From Chitinophaga jiangningensis (GTDB taxonomy: Bacteria; Bacteroidota; Bacteroidia; Chitinophagales; Chitinophagaceae): 64,000 nucleotides of DNA. Each line of letters begins with the position of its first letter. Positions within the stretch are counted from its first letter, which is position 1. Shown here in pieces: positions 7,909 to 16,780 of the stretch. The translations under genes and the position numbers were made by a program. A model generated the notes under the pieces. It was not told where the DNA came from, searched no databases, and saw nothing but the letters and a program-made list of their open reading frames with translations. The DNA lies in assembly GCF_900142605.1 (NCBI RefSeq), contig NZ_FRBL01000003.1, forward strand, positions 62,001 through 126,000, given 5' to 3'.

Positions 7909-8589
7909 TTACTGGTTTACGTGGTCGAGTACGTCGAGTAGTTCCATGAGCTGGTCGATTACATAATCAGGATGTGCATCTGATAACTGCTCATATGTTT
8001 GTGCGCCGGTGGTGATGCCGATGCTCAGGGCGCACCCGCTGTTTTTGCCTTCTTCGATATCTATGCCGGAATCGCCAACTTTTACTACTTCTTTAGCGTC
8101 GTGTATGCCTAACTGTTGCATTGCGTAAAGGACCATATCCGGGTGTGGGCGGTTGTTAGGGACGTCGGAAGCGGTAACGAGGGTGTCGATATCTGTTCCT
8201 ATTTTCCAGCCAATTTTTTGTACGAGCATTTCGGCCACCTGCCGGCTGTAGCCGGTGTTGAGTGCTACCTGTATACCTTTGCTGTGCAGGGCTTTGAAGA
8301 GCTCAGCGGCTTGTGGTTGTTCCGTTACATTCAGTGTGGCGTATGCATTATCCAGCAGTTGATTAAAGTCTGCAAATATTTCCTGTGCCAGCTTTTCATC
8401 TGCCACGTTGCGGAGTGCGAGCACTGATCTGATTGCCTGTAATTTTTCTTTGCCGGCGCCAACAGCCAGCACTTCGTCGAGGGTAAAGTCGAAGCCACGT
8501 GCATTTACTGCATCGCGAACGGTTTTATATACCACATTATCTTCATTGACCGTGGTGCCGGCCATATCAAATACAATTAATCGAATCAT
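7909..8589 (-). CDS. PhnX-like (phosphonatase-like) HAD hydrolase
   Basis: This 226-residue cytoplasmic HAD enzyme carries the nucleophile motif D8-M-A-G-T rather than the usual DxDx(T/V). D-x-A-G-T is characteristic of phosphonoacetaldehyde hydrolase (PhnX) and its close relatives. A Lys at position 47 (V-G-A-G-K-E-K) sits where PhnX has its Schiff-base Lys, as judged by eye. Later motifs are N-T-G-Y-S-R (motif II), N-R-P-H-P-D-M and V-G-D-S-G-I-D (motif IV). The start codon overlaps the stop of the upstream transporter gene (ATGA), so translation is coupled. C-P bond cleavage is suggested but not proven; a general phosphatase role is possible. Confidence 0.85.
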   Translation of the reverse strand: MIRLIVFDMAGTTVNEDNVVYKTVRDAVNARGFDFTLDEVLAVGAGKEKLQAIRSVLALRNVADEKLAQEIFADFNQLLDNAYATLNVTEQPQAAELFKALHSKGIQVALNTGYSRQVAEMLVQKIGWKIGTDIDTLVTASDVPNNRPHPDMVLYAMQQLGIHDAKEVVKVGDSGIDIEEGKNSGCALSIGITTGAQTYEQLSDAHPDYVIDQLMELLDVLDHVNQ

Positions 8590-9845
8590 GAATTTATAGT
8601 TTCCAGTGTTTGAATAGGCGGTGTTTCCGTGTGAAGAGTAATTTTTACGAGTCGCGTAAGCAGTATCGTTACGGCGCTGAGCAGTGCGATAATGGCTACT
8701 GCCAGGAAAATAATTCCTTTGTTGCCGGTATGGTCGATGAGCTTTCCCATTAAGGGTTCACCCAGCGCTGCAAAGAGATAGGCACACATGTTCATGATGC
8801 CCGTGCCGGTACCTACATGCGCCTGCCCCAGGAGTGCAGGAGATAGTGGCCAGAAGTTGGCCTGCGGGCCGTAGGCGAAGAATCCCGCCAGGAATACAAA
8901 CAGTCCTATGAGGAAGGGCTGATGCATGGGAAAAAGAAATAGTGCAAAGGACACGGTGGCACACAAGCTCATGCCTAGCGCGATGGAGCGGATGCTGTCG
9001 GACCTGAAAAGCCGGTCGGAAATAAAACCGAAAGAGATAGCGCCGGTAGCCATGCCTATGGGAAGCAACAGCGAGATCCATACGTCTGTATTGGATTTGC
9101 TGAGGAAGTAAAGTGGAATCCAGAATACGAGTCCGTACCGGGCCATACTCTGGAAGCCGATGGACAGGCATACGATGAGAAATCGTTTATTCGCCAATGC
9201 TATGAGGTAGGACTGTTTCCAATTGCCCTTCGGTGCTTCAGCCATTCCTGTATCAGTTGCCTGATCAGGTTTATTTTTTACCAGCAGGAAGAAGATAATG
9301 CAGGCGCCTGCCATAAACAGCACGGGTATACGAAAAAGGTTTCGCCAGCTATCCTGCACCAGCAGGATAGAGCAAAGATATGTAATGATGGAGGAGGTGC
9401 CGGCGGCCATGGTGTACATGCCATAGGCAAGGCCACGCTGGCGTGGAGGCCACCAGTTGGCGATGATCCTGCTGCCGGAGGCCCAGGCCATAGACTGGAA
9501 GTAGCCGTTGAATGTCCAGAGCAGAAGAATCATGGTAAATGAATCCGAGAAGCTGATCATAATATTGGCGGCGGCGGACAACAGACCACCGGCGGTGATC
9601 ATGTGTTTAGGGCTGCATCTGTCCGCCAGGTTGCCGTTAATGAGTTGACCTAGGGCGTACCCGATCAGCATGGCGAAGCTTACCCATCCGATTTTCTCAT
9701 AGGATACCTGCAGGGCTTGTGACAACTCTTTTGCTGCCCATCCGAAGTTGTGCCGGCCTGTATAAAAAAACAGGTAGCAAAACATGGTCAGCAGGAGCAT
9801 TTTCCATTGTAGCCGGTTGTGTAGTTGTTCACTGTTATTATTCAT
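8586..9845 (-). CDS. MFS transporter, organophosphate:phosphate antiporter (OPA) type
   Basis: The 419-residue protein has about twelve membrane segments. The N-terminal Y-L-F-F-Y-T-G-R-H-N-F-G-W-A stretch is typical of OPA-family carriers such as GlpT, UhpT and PgtP, which bring in phosphorylated or phosphonate-like organic anions in exchange for phosphate. The G-N-L-A-D-R-C-S-P-K-H MFS loop follows transmembrane helix 2. It heads the operon with the PhnX-like hydrolase and the phosphodiesterase, and is divergent from a dehydrogenase gene across a 238-bp control region. Substrate is inferred from neighbours only. Confidence 0.87.
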   Translation of the reverse strand: MNNNSEQLHNRLQWKMLLLTMFCYLFFYTGRHNFGWAAKELSQALQVSYEKIGWVSFAMLIGYALGQLINGNLADRCSPKHMITAGGLLSAAANIMISFSDSFTMILLLWTFNGYFQSMAWASGSRIIANWWPPRQRGLAYGMYTMAAGTSSIITYLCSILLVQDSWRNLFRIPVLFMAGACIIFFLLVKNKPDQATDTGMAEAPKGNWKQSYLIALANKRFLIVCLSIGFQSMARYGLVFWIPLYFLSKSNTDVWISLLLPIGMATGAISFGFISDRLFRSDSIRSIALGMSLCATVSFALFLFPMHQPFLIGLFVFLAGFFAYGPQANFWPLSPALLGQAHVGTGTGIMNMCAYLFAALGEPLMGKLIDHTGNKGIIFLAVAIIALLSAVTILLTRLVKITLHTETPPIQTLETINS

Positions 9846-9926
9846 AATCTTCAGGAAATAGCCTTCTGTTTACGAAGGTTGTTTTCGCCCTTTCCGGGTG
9901 TAAATATAATTTCTTAATGCGAAAAT

Positions 9927-10065
9927 ATATTTCCCTTTAGTAAATTTATTTATTCCTGGTTTAAATAATCGTTATGTCTTTAAAAGCATAAATAGTTATA
10001 ATGCAATTACGTTTTAAAAATTTCTCCACAGGAAAAAATATTTCCCAATAAGGAATTTATCTATT
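9927..10065. promoter_or_regulatory. Two copies of a bipartite 28-bp direct repeat in a divergent promoter region
   Basis: ATATTTCCC-N7-AATTTAT-Y-TATT occurs at 9927-9954 and again at 10038-10065 in the same orientation, 111 bp apart. Outside the 7-bp spacer the only difference is one T/C. The second copy ends 18 bp before the dehydrogenase start. The first copy lies about 80 bp before the transporter start on the other strand. They are good candidates for binding sites of a regulator shared by both transcription units. Confidence 0.6.
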
Positions 10066-10083
10066 TACCTTTACGAAAAAAAG

Positions 10084-11181
10084 ATGCACAGGCAAGGGCG
10101 TGTTGTATTATTTGAAGCTGCCGGAAAGGATTTCAGGCAGGAAACCTATGAAGTACGCAGCTTAAAGTACGGGGAGCTGCTGGTAAAAAACAGGTATACT
10201 ACTATTTGTGGTAGTGATCTCCATACTTTTTGTGGTGTCAGAAAAGAGTTATCTCCTACGGTGCTGGGCCATGAAATAGTAGGGGAGATTGTAGAGCTGG
10301 GTCCGGGCCACCCAGGCGTGGATATGCGCGGAAATCCGTTGTCAACAGGGGATTTGATCACGTGGACTATCTTTTCCAGCGAGCCGGAGTCGTGGTATAG
10401 TCGCCATGGTATGCCTCAAAAAGCAGAACAGCTTTTTAAATACGGCCATGCCCTTGCCGCAGGCGAAGAGATTTTTCATGGAGGCATGGGGCAATTTTGC
10501 ATTTTACGGGAGCACACTACCGTGCTGAAGCTGCCGGCAGGTATACCTTTGGCCGTGGCAGCCACGCTGAATTGCTCTACGGCCACGGTAGCTGGTGCCT
10601 TGCGCATGGCCGGTGATCTGCAGGATAAAAATATACTCATCACCGGTATGGGGCATCTCGGCATTACCTGTGCGGCTATGTGTAAAAGCGCTGGTGCAGC
10701 CATGGTGATCGGGGCGGATATTGCTCCGGGGCGACTCGCCACTGCTACGCAATTTGGTGCCGATAAAGTGATGAACCTGGCCTCGGATGCGGCTTTGATC
10801 ACGAAGCAGCTGCAGGACTTTCCACGCAAGGGTATTGATGTAGTGTTTGATATGAGCGGCTCTCCGGAGGCCATGGAACTGGGCCTGGCGCACCTGGCCG
10901 TGGGGGGTACTGCGGTATGGATCGGCGCCGTGTTTAACACACGTCCTTTACAGATCAACCCGGAATCGATTATACGCCGGCTGATTACCATCAAAGGTTT
11001 GCACAACTATAACTTCGAAGATTTCAATTATGCCATGACCTTCCTTGAAAACAACTGGCAACGCTATCCTTTTGAGCAGGCGATAGAAAAAGAGTTTGAG
11101 CTCGCAGAGGCACAGCAGGCATTTACGTATGCCGTGCAGGAAAAGCCGCTACGGGTGGGTTTGCGGATAGATCACGTGTAA
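10084..11181 (+). CDS. Zinc-binding dehydrogenase, phosphonate-catabolism-associated (HpnZ-like)
   Basis: The 365-residue medium-chain dehydrogenase has catalytic zinc ligands in T-I-C-G-S-D and L-G-H-E. The Rossmann motif reads I-T-G-M-G-H-L-G, followed by an acidic G-A-D-I for NAD(H). Overall pattern (F-G-x-x-K-E-L-S-P, Q-K-A-E-Q-L-F-K-Y-G-H, H-G-G-M-G-Q-F) resembles the phosphonate-catabolism-associated alcohol dehydrogenase family. The structural-zinc lobe, which in relatives holds four closely spaced Cys, has none here (I-T-W-T-I-F-S-S-E-P-E-S-W-Y-S-R-H-G). It is divergent from the transporter/PhnX-like operon, suggesting it oxidises an alcohol or aldehyde intermediate of the same compound. 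Confidence 0.82.
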   Translation: MHRQGRVVLFEAAGKDFRQETYEVRSLKYGELLVKNRYTTICGSDLHTFCGVRKELSPTVLGHEIVGEIVELGPGHPGVDMRGNPLSTGDLITWTIFSSEPESWYSRHGMPQKAEQLFKYGHALAAGEEIFHGGMGQFCILREHTTVLKLPAGIPLAVAATLNCSTATVAGALRMAGDLQDKNILITGMGHLGITCAAMCKSAGAAMVIGADIAPGRLATATQFGADKVMNLASDAALITKQLQDFPRKGIDVVFDMSGSPEAMELGLAHLAVGGTAVWIGAVFNTRPLQINPESIIRRLITIKGLHNYNFEDFNYAMTFLENNWQRYPFEQAIEKEFELAEAQQAFTYAVQEKPLRVGLRIDHV

Positions 11182-11194
11182 TACATTTAAAATG

Positions 11195-11224
11195 GAAGCC
11201 TGCATTATCTGCAGGCTTCTTTAC
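11195..11224 (+). terminator. Rho-independent terminator after the dehydrogenase gene
   Basis: GAAGCCTGCA (11195-11204) pairs with TGCAGGCTTC (11210-11219) around a 5-nt loop, then a short T-rich tract. It separates the dehydrogenase from the phosphotransferase gene. Confidence 0.75.
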
Positions 11225-11299
11225 TAAAGCAAACGGTTATACGGAGAAAGTAGTAGATTTGTTGCCCTGTTTCAGCATTGTCCACCCAAATATAGCAAC

Positions 11300-12289
11300 A
11301 TGTACTTTCCTGCTACTTACTCTACCCTGAGCCCTGCTGCATTAGCTGATTTTATTACTAAGGAATATCAATTTAAGCAGGTTACCTGCAAATTACTGGT
11401 GCGCGGTGTGCACGATACTTACCTGGTGGAAACGAATAAGGAGAAGTACATTTTAAGAGTGTACCGGAACAGTCACAGGAGTTTGGAACAGATTTCTGAA
11501 GAAGTGTTCTTCCTGGAACAGCTGCATGCAAAAGGCGTATCGGTTTCCCACCTGGTGGCAGGGCCCGGCACCAGGCGGAGCATACACGCCGAAATGGCCA
11601 TAGAAGGCATCCGGCATATGGCCTTATTTACCTATGCACCCGGGAAAGTAGTGAAACTTTTAAGTCCGGCACAACTACGGAGTTTAGGCAGGGAGATGGC
11701 ACGCGTACATGAGGTAGCAGCTGCGTATAAGCCGAATGGCGCCCGGTGGAAGTACGACCTGGAAACGACGCTGTTTGAACCCCTGAAACGCCTGGAAGCG
11801 CCTTTTGCCGATGATACTGAAAGTTACGCCTGGTTACAGCAGGCCGCTGTTACTGCTGCCGGTTACCTATCACAGGTAAGTATACACGAAGTAAGCACCG
11901 GCTATTGCCATTTTGATTTTCTTCCTAAGAACTTCCATTTCGAGGGCGATAAAGTTACCTTCTTTGATTTCGATTTCCTGGGCGAGGGCTGGCTGGTAAA
12001 TGATGTGATGACCTTCTGGATGCACCTGCAACTGGATGTGTTAAACCGCCGCCAAACGCAGGCCGCTGCCGACGAAGCCTACCAGCTGTTCCTGGACGCC
12101 TACCGGGAAATACGACCGCTAACCGATACGGAGCTAATCGCAGTGCCCTACCTGGGATTGGGCTTCTGGCTGTTTTACATGGGCTTCCATACTACACACG
12201 ATCAGTTTACCAGTTACACCCAGCTGCCGTTTCTGCAATCATACACCGGTGTGATGAAGCATCTGGTAAACACTTTCTGGCAACAGTAA
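11300..12289 (+). CDS. Aminoglycoside phosphotransferase/choline-kinase-like protein
   Basis: The 329-residue protein has the protein-kinase-like fold of the APH family, which phosphorylates small hydroxylated molecules. Visible are the glycine-poor V-R-G-V-H-D-T-Y-L-V-E-T strand, the ATP-lysine strand K-Y-I-L-R-V-Y, the catalytic loop G-Y-C-H-F-D-F-L-P-K-N (H-x-D-x4-N, with Phe where many have Gly) and the metal-binding F-F-D-F-D. The type also covers homoserine and homoserine-like kinases. A terminator isolates it from the dehydrogenase upstream; the serine hydrolase starts 34 bp downstream, so those two may be co-transcribed. Substrate is unknown. Confidence 0.85.
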   Translation: MYFPATYSTLSPAALADFITKEYQFKQVTCKLLVRGVHDTYLVETNKEKYILRVYRNSHRSLEQISEEVFFLEQLHAKGVSVSHLVAGPGTRRSIHAEMAIEGIRHMALFTYAPGKVVKLLSPAQLRSLGREMARVHEVAAAYKPNGARWKYDLETTLFEPLKRLEAPFADDTESYAWLQQAAVTAAGYLSQVSIHEVSTGYCHFDFLPKNFHFEGDKVTFFDFDFLGEGWLVNDVMTFWMHLQLDVLNRRQTQAAADEAYQLFLDAYREIRPLTDTELIAVPYLGLGFWLFYMGFHTTHDQFTSYTQLPFLQSYTGVMKHLVNTFWQQ

Positions 12290-12323
12290 TGCAACTTTCC
12301 CTCCCCGCATTTGTCTATAATGC

Positions 12324-13748
12324 ATGACACTCACAAAAGTCCTCTATGTACTGCTGATCAACTGCATCACCACCGCCACCATGGCGCAAACAAATTCCGC
12401 TGACGCATTTTTACGCCGTAAAATGCAACAGCTGCGGATACCTGGCTTGCAGGCAGCCGTAGTGAAAGATGGGAAAGTAGTATTCCTGCGATCATATGGA
12501 TATGCCAATGTGGAGGATAGTGTGCGCGTGCAGGACCGCACCGTATTTTCCATTAATTCCTGTACCAAAGCTTTTACAGGCGTAGCAGCGGTGCAACTGG
12601 TGGAAAAGGGCCTGCTGGACCTGAATGCACCTGTATCTGCCTATATTGATAGTTTACCGGTGGCCTGGCAGCCCGTAACCATCCGGCAACTGTTAACCCA
12701 TGTATCGGGCCTGCCGGATATTTTGCGGGTGCTTACGCCCGGTGCAAATTTAAGTGAACAAAGAGCCTGGGAACTGGTAAAAGCAGCGCCTATGTCGTTT
12801 AAAACCGGGGAGCAGTACAGCTATAACCAAACCAACTATGCCTTGCTGGGTAAAATCATTGATCAGCTGCGTGGTATGCCCTTCACGGAAGATTTCAAAG
12901 CCCACCAGTTTGTGCCGGCAGGCATGCAGCGTACTTTATTCGGGGATTCCTATGATGTGATTCCCACATCGGCAGAAACCTACCGTTATGTAGACCAGCT
13001 CTATGGTGAGCCATTGCCACAGGAAAAGTTAACCCGCAACTTCGAAGATTTTCCTTTTTTCCGCCGTACCGCCTCCGGACTCAAAAGTACCGCAGGGGAT
13101 ATTGCCCACTGGTTAATTGCATTACAGGGTGGAAAATTACTTGCTGACAAAAAATTTAAGGATACCCTCTGGACCGCAGGGAAGTATAACAATGGCGCAC
13201 CTACGCAGTGGGCGTTAGGATGGGTGACCAAACCCCGTCCGGCGCATCGCGCAGTGACGGCCTCCGGTGGCGGACGTGCTGCGTTTTTCATATATCCGGA
13301 AGATAATATGGCCGTGGTGGTGCTGACCAACCTCGCCGGCGCCTACCCGGAGGATTTTATAGACGAGCTGGCCGGGTATTTCAATCCGGCTATCCCCGCA
13401 AGCGACCCCATCACCACCTTACGCATGGCCCTGGACGAAAAAGGCTACCAGCACGCATTTGACATCTACCAGGAAAAAAAGAAAAGCAACCCGCTGTTTA
13501 CCCCCAACGAAAATGACCTGAACGACTGGGGCTACCGCCTGATGGCTACCCGCCAGCAAAAAGAAGCACTGGCAATATTTAAGCTGGTGGCAGACCTGTA
13601 CCCCAATAGCTGGAATGCTTACGACAGCTACGGGGAAGCCCTGCTGAGAAGTGGCGACAAAACCGCCGCTATCAAAATGTACCAGCGCTCAATTGACCTC
13701 AATCCTGACAATGGCCATGGTAAAAAAGTGCTGCAACAGCTGCAGTAA
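12324..13748 (+). CDS. Secreted serine hydrolase (beta-lactamase/class C family) with TPR tail
   Basis: The 474-residue protein has a signal peptide ending near T-M-A-Q. The catalytic domain (about 25-345) carries the S-x-x-K motif S79-C-T-K82. The second motif reads Y-S-Y-N-Q-T-N-Y where Y-S-N is common, so the usual Asn aligns with Gln. The third motif position is T-A-S-G-G-G-R rather than K-T-G. The last 110 residues hold two TPR-like repeats (E-A-L-A-I-F-K-L-V-A-D-L-Y-P-N-S and A-I-K-M-Y-Q-R-S-I-D-L-N-P-D-N). Such proteins include D-aminopeptidases, esterases and PBP relatives; true beta-lactamase activity is unlikely to be inferred safely. Confidence 0.88.
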   Translation: MTLTKVLYVLLINCITTATMAQTNSADAFLRRKMQQLRIPGLQAAVVKDGKVVFLRSYGYANVEDSVRVQDRTVFSINSCTKAFTGVAAVQLVEKGLLDLNAPVSAYIDSLPVAWQPVTIRQLLTHVSGLPDILRVLTPGANLSEQRAWELVKAAPMSFKTGEQYSYNQTNYALLGKIIDQLRGMPFTEDFKAHQFVPAGMQRTLFGDSYDVIPTSAETYRYVDQLYGEPLPQEKLTRNFEDFPFFRRTASGLKSTAGDIAHWLIALQGGKLLADKKFKDTLWTAGKYNNGAPTQWALGWVTKPRPAHRAVTASGGGRAAFFIYPEDNMAVVVLTNLAGAYPEDFIDELAGYFNPAIPASDPITTLRMALDEKGYQHAFDIYQEKKKSNPLFTPNENDLNDWGYRLMATRQQKEALAIFKLVADLYPNSWNAYDSYGEALLRSGDKTAAIKMYQRSIDLNPDNGHGKKVLQQLQ

Positions 13749-13872
13749 CACGATGACGCTGTTAGTTTTCGATGAAGGAGTTAAGTTGCTCATTGGCAGT
13801 AATTTATTTTCGTATAGTTATCAAGGTTAGCGCGCACTCCCTGCATTTTCCTTTCATTTTCTGTTTTTTTGT

Positions 13873-13892
13873 ATTTATCTTGACAGATAAAT
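13873..13892. promoter_or_regulatory. 8-4-8 inverted repeat just before the FkbM gene
   Basis: ATTTATCT (13873-13880) and AGATAAAT (13885-13892) flank TGAC, ending 10 bp before the ATG at 13903. The repeat could be an operator or a hairpin in the mRNA leader. Confidence 0.5.
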
Positions 13893-13902
13893 TATCCCCA
13901 AT

Positions 13903-14700
13903 ATGAAAGATGAAGCTTACTACCCGTCCTGGAAGAATATTTCAAAATACAAGCAATACCTGAGCTATTTCGGAGAGTATGTGCGCTATGGTGACTGGAG
14001 GTCATTGGGTGCATCACTAAAAATGGTACTGGTGAATAAACCCAGTCAGCAGGAATGGCAGGCTACTTCCGCCATGGGACGCTTCAGAATCCGTAGAGGT
14101 ACAACGGATTTTCAGTTTATCAACTATGCATACGAGCGCCAGGTACGCGATTACCTGCGCAACCAGGTAGCCGCAAAAAAACTGGATACCTTCATTGACA
14201 TCGGCGCCTGCATTGGTGAATACGATGTATGGCTGGCAGCGCAGGGCGTGCACTGTATAGCCTTTGAGCCGGTGAATTTTAAAGCAATAGAAGAAAACCT
14301 CCGCCTCAATGGTATGAGTGATAAAGTGAAACTATACGCCTGCGGACTTGGCAGCAAACAGGAAAAAGTGAATTTCAATATCATGGCTACGGTTACCGGT
14401 TCCAGTTATGTAGACCGTAACAGCGCCGCAGAAGGGAATATTCCCATCTTCCGCCTGGACGATCTGCTGCCTGAAATGGGCCTGCAAACTGATCAACATA
14501 TTATTGTAAAACTGGACGTGGAAGGAATGGAAACGGAGGTGCTGGAAGGGGCGCGACAGTTCATTAGTCAATATCCGAATCTGCGCGTAATTTTTGAGCG
14601 CTATGACAATGACAATACCGTGAATGATAAGCTCAGTGAGCTGGCCAACTGGGCGTTTGAGCGGATTGACCGTTACAATTACCTGGCTACAAAAATTTAA
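13903..14700 (+). CDS. FkbM-family SAM-dependent methyltransferase
   Basis: The 265-residue protein has the Rossmann-type methyltransferase core starting with F-I-D-I-G-A-C-I-G-E-Y (SAM loop), then I-A-F-E-P-V-N-F (acidic residue for the SAM ribose) and E-E-N-L-R-L-N-G. Later come L-D-V-E-G-M-E-T-E-V-L-E-G-A, the most characteristic FkbM motif. Members O-methylate sugars, lipids or polyketides. The first 85 residues are an extension without recognised domain. The gene stands alone between a 154-bp upstream region and a strong terminator. Substrate cannot be inferred. Confidence 0.88.
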   Translation: MKDEAYYPSWKNISKYKQYLSYFGEYVRYGDWRSLGASLKMVLVNKPSQQEWQATSAMGRFRIRRGTTDFQFINYAYERQVRDYLRNQVAAKKLDTFIDIGACIGEYDVWLAAQGVHCIAFEPVNFKAIEENLRLNGMSDKVKLYACGLGSKQEKVNFNIMATVTGSSYVDRNSAAEGNIPIFRLDDLLPEMGLQTDQHIIVKLDVEGMETEVLEGARQFISQYPNLRVIFERYDNDNTVNDKLSELANWAFERIDRYNYLATKI

Positions 14701-14723
14701 TTTTTTTTAGAGAGATATAAGGG

Positions 14724-14766
14724 CCTCCCGGACAGTATTACGCAGTCCGGGAGGTTTTATTTTTAG
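14724..14766 (+). terminator. Strong rho-independent terminator after the FkbM gene
   Basis: CCTCCCGGAC (14724-14733) pairs perfectly with GTCCGGGAGG (14745-14754), followed by TTTTATTTTT. Immediately before it, right after the stop codon, is one copy of the T7-AGRGAGAT motif (14702-14716). Confidence 0.88.
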
Positions 14767-14823
14767 TGTATGCTTCCAGGTAGTGGGAGTATGCTGCCGT
14801 AATTTGGCAGGTGCCCGGTATTT

Positions 14824-15813
14824 TTAATGCCTGATTTCTTTTCTCATAAAGAGATAATAGGTTAGCGCGAAACAAGCCATCGTGGCGGCTATCAGTCCCG
14901 TTACCTGCGGCCATACAATCATCAGGCTATCCATAAAGGAAAGCGGGGCAGGTATCGCACCGGCCATCTGTTCCATGGACAGGGGGCCTAAGCTCCGTAT
15001 ACTCGGCATCAGCAGGGTAGTGGCAGCATCCGTATACAGCTGACTGGGCGCCACCCGCATCAGGGAAAGAATCAGGTTATTGAACGCATTCACCTGCTGC
15101 GGATCCAGGTATGCAGGATCAGGCAGGATAGCTGCCATCACCATGTTCACAATCATCTGGTAAAACACGGTGAAGAATAACCAGATGCCAATGGCAGTGA
15201 GGGCCGATGTAGCGGCGTGCCGGAACTTAACGGACAGGCATATGGCTAAACTTAACCAGAACCCCACGTAAATCACGCTGATGGCCACAAACGCCAGGAT
15301 GCGCAGCAGTTCCGTTGCCTCCACTGGGGCACCGGTAATCAGTAGTCCGCCGCCGATCATGAGCAGCACCAGGCTTAAAAACAGGGTGCTTACTACGAGC
15401 AAGGCCGCATAAAATTTCGCCAGCAAAATATTGTCACGATACACAGGCTGTGCCAGCAGCCGCATCAGCGTACCGCTGTTTTGCTCCGAGTTGACCGCAT
15501 CAAAACCCAGCGCAATGCCCAGCAGCGGCCCCAGAAAGCTGATGAAAATATGAAAGGCCGGCATGGCATTACCGGCAGTGGTCAGCAATTTCAGGTATAC
15601 GTACAAGTGATCCGGATCATTTACTTCCATCACCACCTTGCGGATGTTGGCCAACGAAATGTACATGGCGCCCACAAAGGTTAGCACAATCAGCAACAGC
15701 ATGGTGATGAACCGCCAGCTGCGGATATGATCACCCACCTCTTTGCGCACCATGGTCCGGAAAGGTGTTGGCGACTCCGGCACGGAAAATAATTTATCGA
15801 TGAATACAGACAT
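14824..15813 (-). CDS. ABC-2 type transporter permease
   Basis: The 329-residue protein has about six membrane segments. The first follows the cytoplasmic stretch V-R-K-E-V-G-D-H-I-R-S-W-R, and a large loop lies between the first two. It resembles NosY-like ABC-2 permeases (F-D-A-V-N-S-E-Q-N-S-G-T-L-M-R-L-L is a characteristic cytoplasmic motif: N-S-E-x-x-x-G-T). Its ATG shares one base with the stop of the ATPase gene upstream (TGATG), indicating translational coupling. With the ATPase and the NEW3 protein it forms an exporter-type complex whose cargo is unknown. Confidence 0.9.
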   Translation of the reverse strand: MSVFIDKLFSVPESPTPFRTMVRKEVGDHIRSWRFITMLLLIVLTFVGAMYISLANIRKVVMEVNDPDHLYVYLKLLTTAGNAMPAFHIFISFLGPLLGIALGFDAVNSEQNSGTLMRLLAQPVYRDNILLAKFYAALLVVSTLFLSLVLLMIGGGLLITGAPVEATELLRILAFVAISVIYVGFWLSLAICLSVKFRHAATSALTAIGIWLFFTVFYQMIVNMVMAAILPDPAYLDPQQVNAFNNLILSLMRVAPSQLYTDAATTLLMPSIRSLGPLSMEQMAGAIPAPLSFMDSLMIVWPQVTGLIAATMACFALTYYLFMRKEIRH

Positions 15814-16775
15814 CAGGCACTTACTTTTTTAGGATTGTTTTCAAAAAATCGCTGGTAAATTTCATCCAGGCCATAGGCTTTACGCTGCACACCGGTTATG
15901 TTTAATCCCTGTTGTACAAAGAAACGCACCAGCTCCGGGGTAATGTCGGTACTGCAGGTAATATCCATCGTCTGCCCGTTTACCTGTACGCCCACTACGC
16001 TGTTCATTCCCTGTAAGGCGGCTATCAGCCTCCCTTCCCGGGGAATCTCTTCCCTAACGGTAACGGCTACTTCAAATGATTCCTTTCCAAACAGTTCACC
16101 GGACAGCGTATCAATATCTCCCTGCATGAGCAGCCTGCCTTCCACGAAGATGCCTACACGGTCGCATATTTGCTGCACGTGGTGGAGATGGTGGGAGGAG
16201 AGGAGCACGGTGAGTCCCTGCTGCCGGCTCAGGTGGTGAATCAGTTCCAGGAAGTCCCTGATACCACTGGGGTCTATCCCCAGCGTAGGCTCATCCAGGA
16301 TCATGACTTCCGGATCTCTGATGAGCAGGTCCGCCAGGCCAAGGCGCTGTTTCATACCACGGGAATAGGCGGATGTTTTTTTGTGCAACGCATCGCTGAG
16401 GCCCACCAGTTGCATAGTTTCCTGTGCCCTTGCTTTGATATCCTGTTCCGCAATGCCATTGAGCCGGCCGATGTACAGCAGATTTTCCAGCGCCGTGAGG
16501 TTATCGTAAAATCCTGCATTGTCGGGCATATAGCCCACCTTCCGTTTCACCGCTATGGGATTGCGTGTGGCATTGATGCCGCAAACGGTAGCCTGCCCTG
16601 CATCGGGATCGGAGAGGCCCAGCATCATGAGGATGGTGGTGGTTTTGCCGGCTCCATTAGGGCCCAGCAATCCGAAGATTTCCCCTTTGTTGATGCGGAG
16701 ATGCAGATTGTCCACCGCCTTTACTTTACCATAAATTTTGGTCAATCCATCCAGTTGAATAATGGGATTTTCCAT
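15813..16775 (-). CDS. ABC transporter ATP-binding protein
   Basis: The 320-residue protein is a complete ABC ATPase. It shows Walker A G-P-N-G-A-G-K-T-T-T, the signature Y-S-R-G-M-K-Q-R, Walker B V-M-I-L-D-E-P-T and the H-loop S-S-H-H-L. A C-terminal extension of about 90 residues is typical of ATPases that pair with ABC-2 permeases. It lies second in a three-gene operon, 5 bp after the NEW3 gene and overlapping the permease start by one base. Confidence 0.95.
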   Translation of the reverse strand: MENPIIQLDGLTKIYGKVKAVDNLHLRINKGEIFGLLGPNGAGKTTTILMMLGLSDPDAGQATVCGINATRNPIAVKRKVGYMPDNAGFYDNLTALENLLYIGRLNGIAEQDIKARAQETMQLVGLSDALHKKTSAYSRGMKQRLGLADLLIRDPEVMILDEPTLGIDPSGIRDFLELIHHLSRQQGLTVLLSSHHLHHVQQICDRVGIFVEGRLLMQGDIDTLSGELFGKESFEVAVTVREEIPREGRLIAALQGMNSVVGVQVNGQTMDITCSTDITPELVRFFVQQGLNITGVQRKAYGLDEIYQRFFENNPKKVSA

Positions 16776-16780
16776 AAGCC

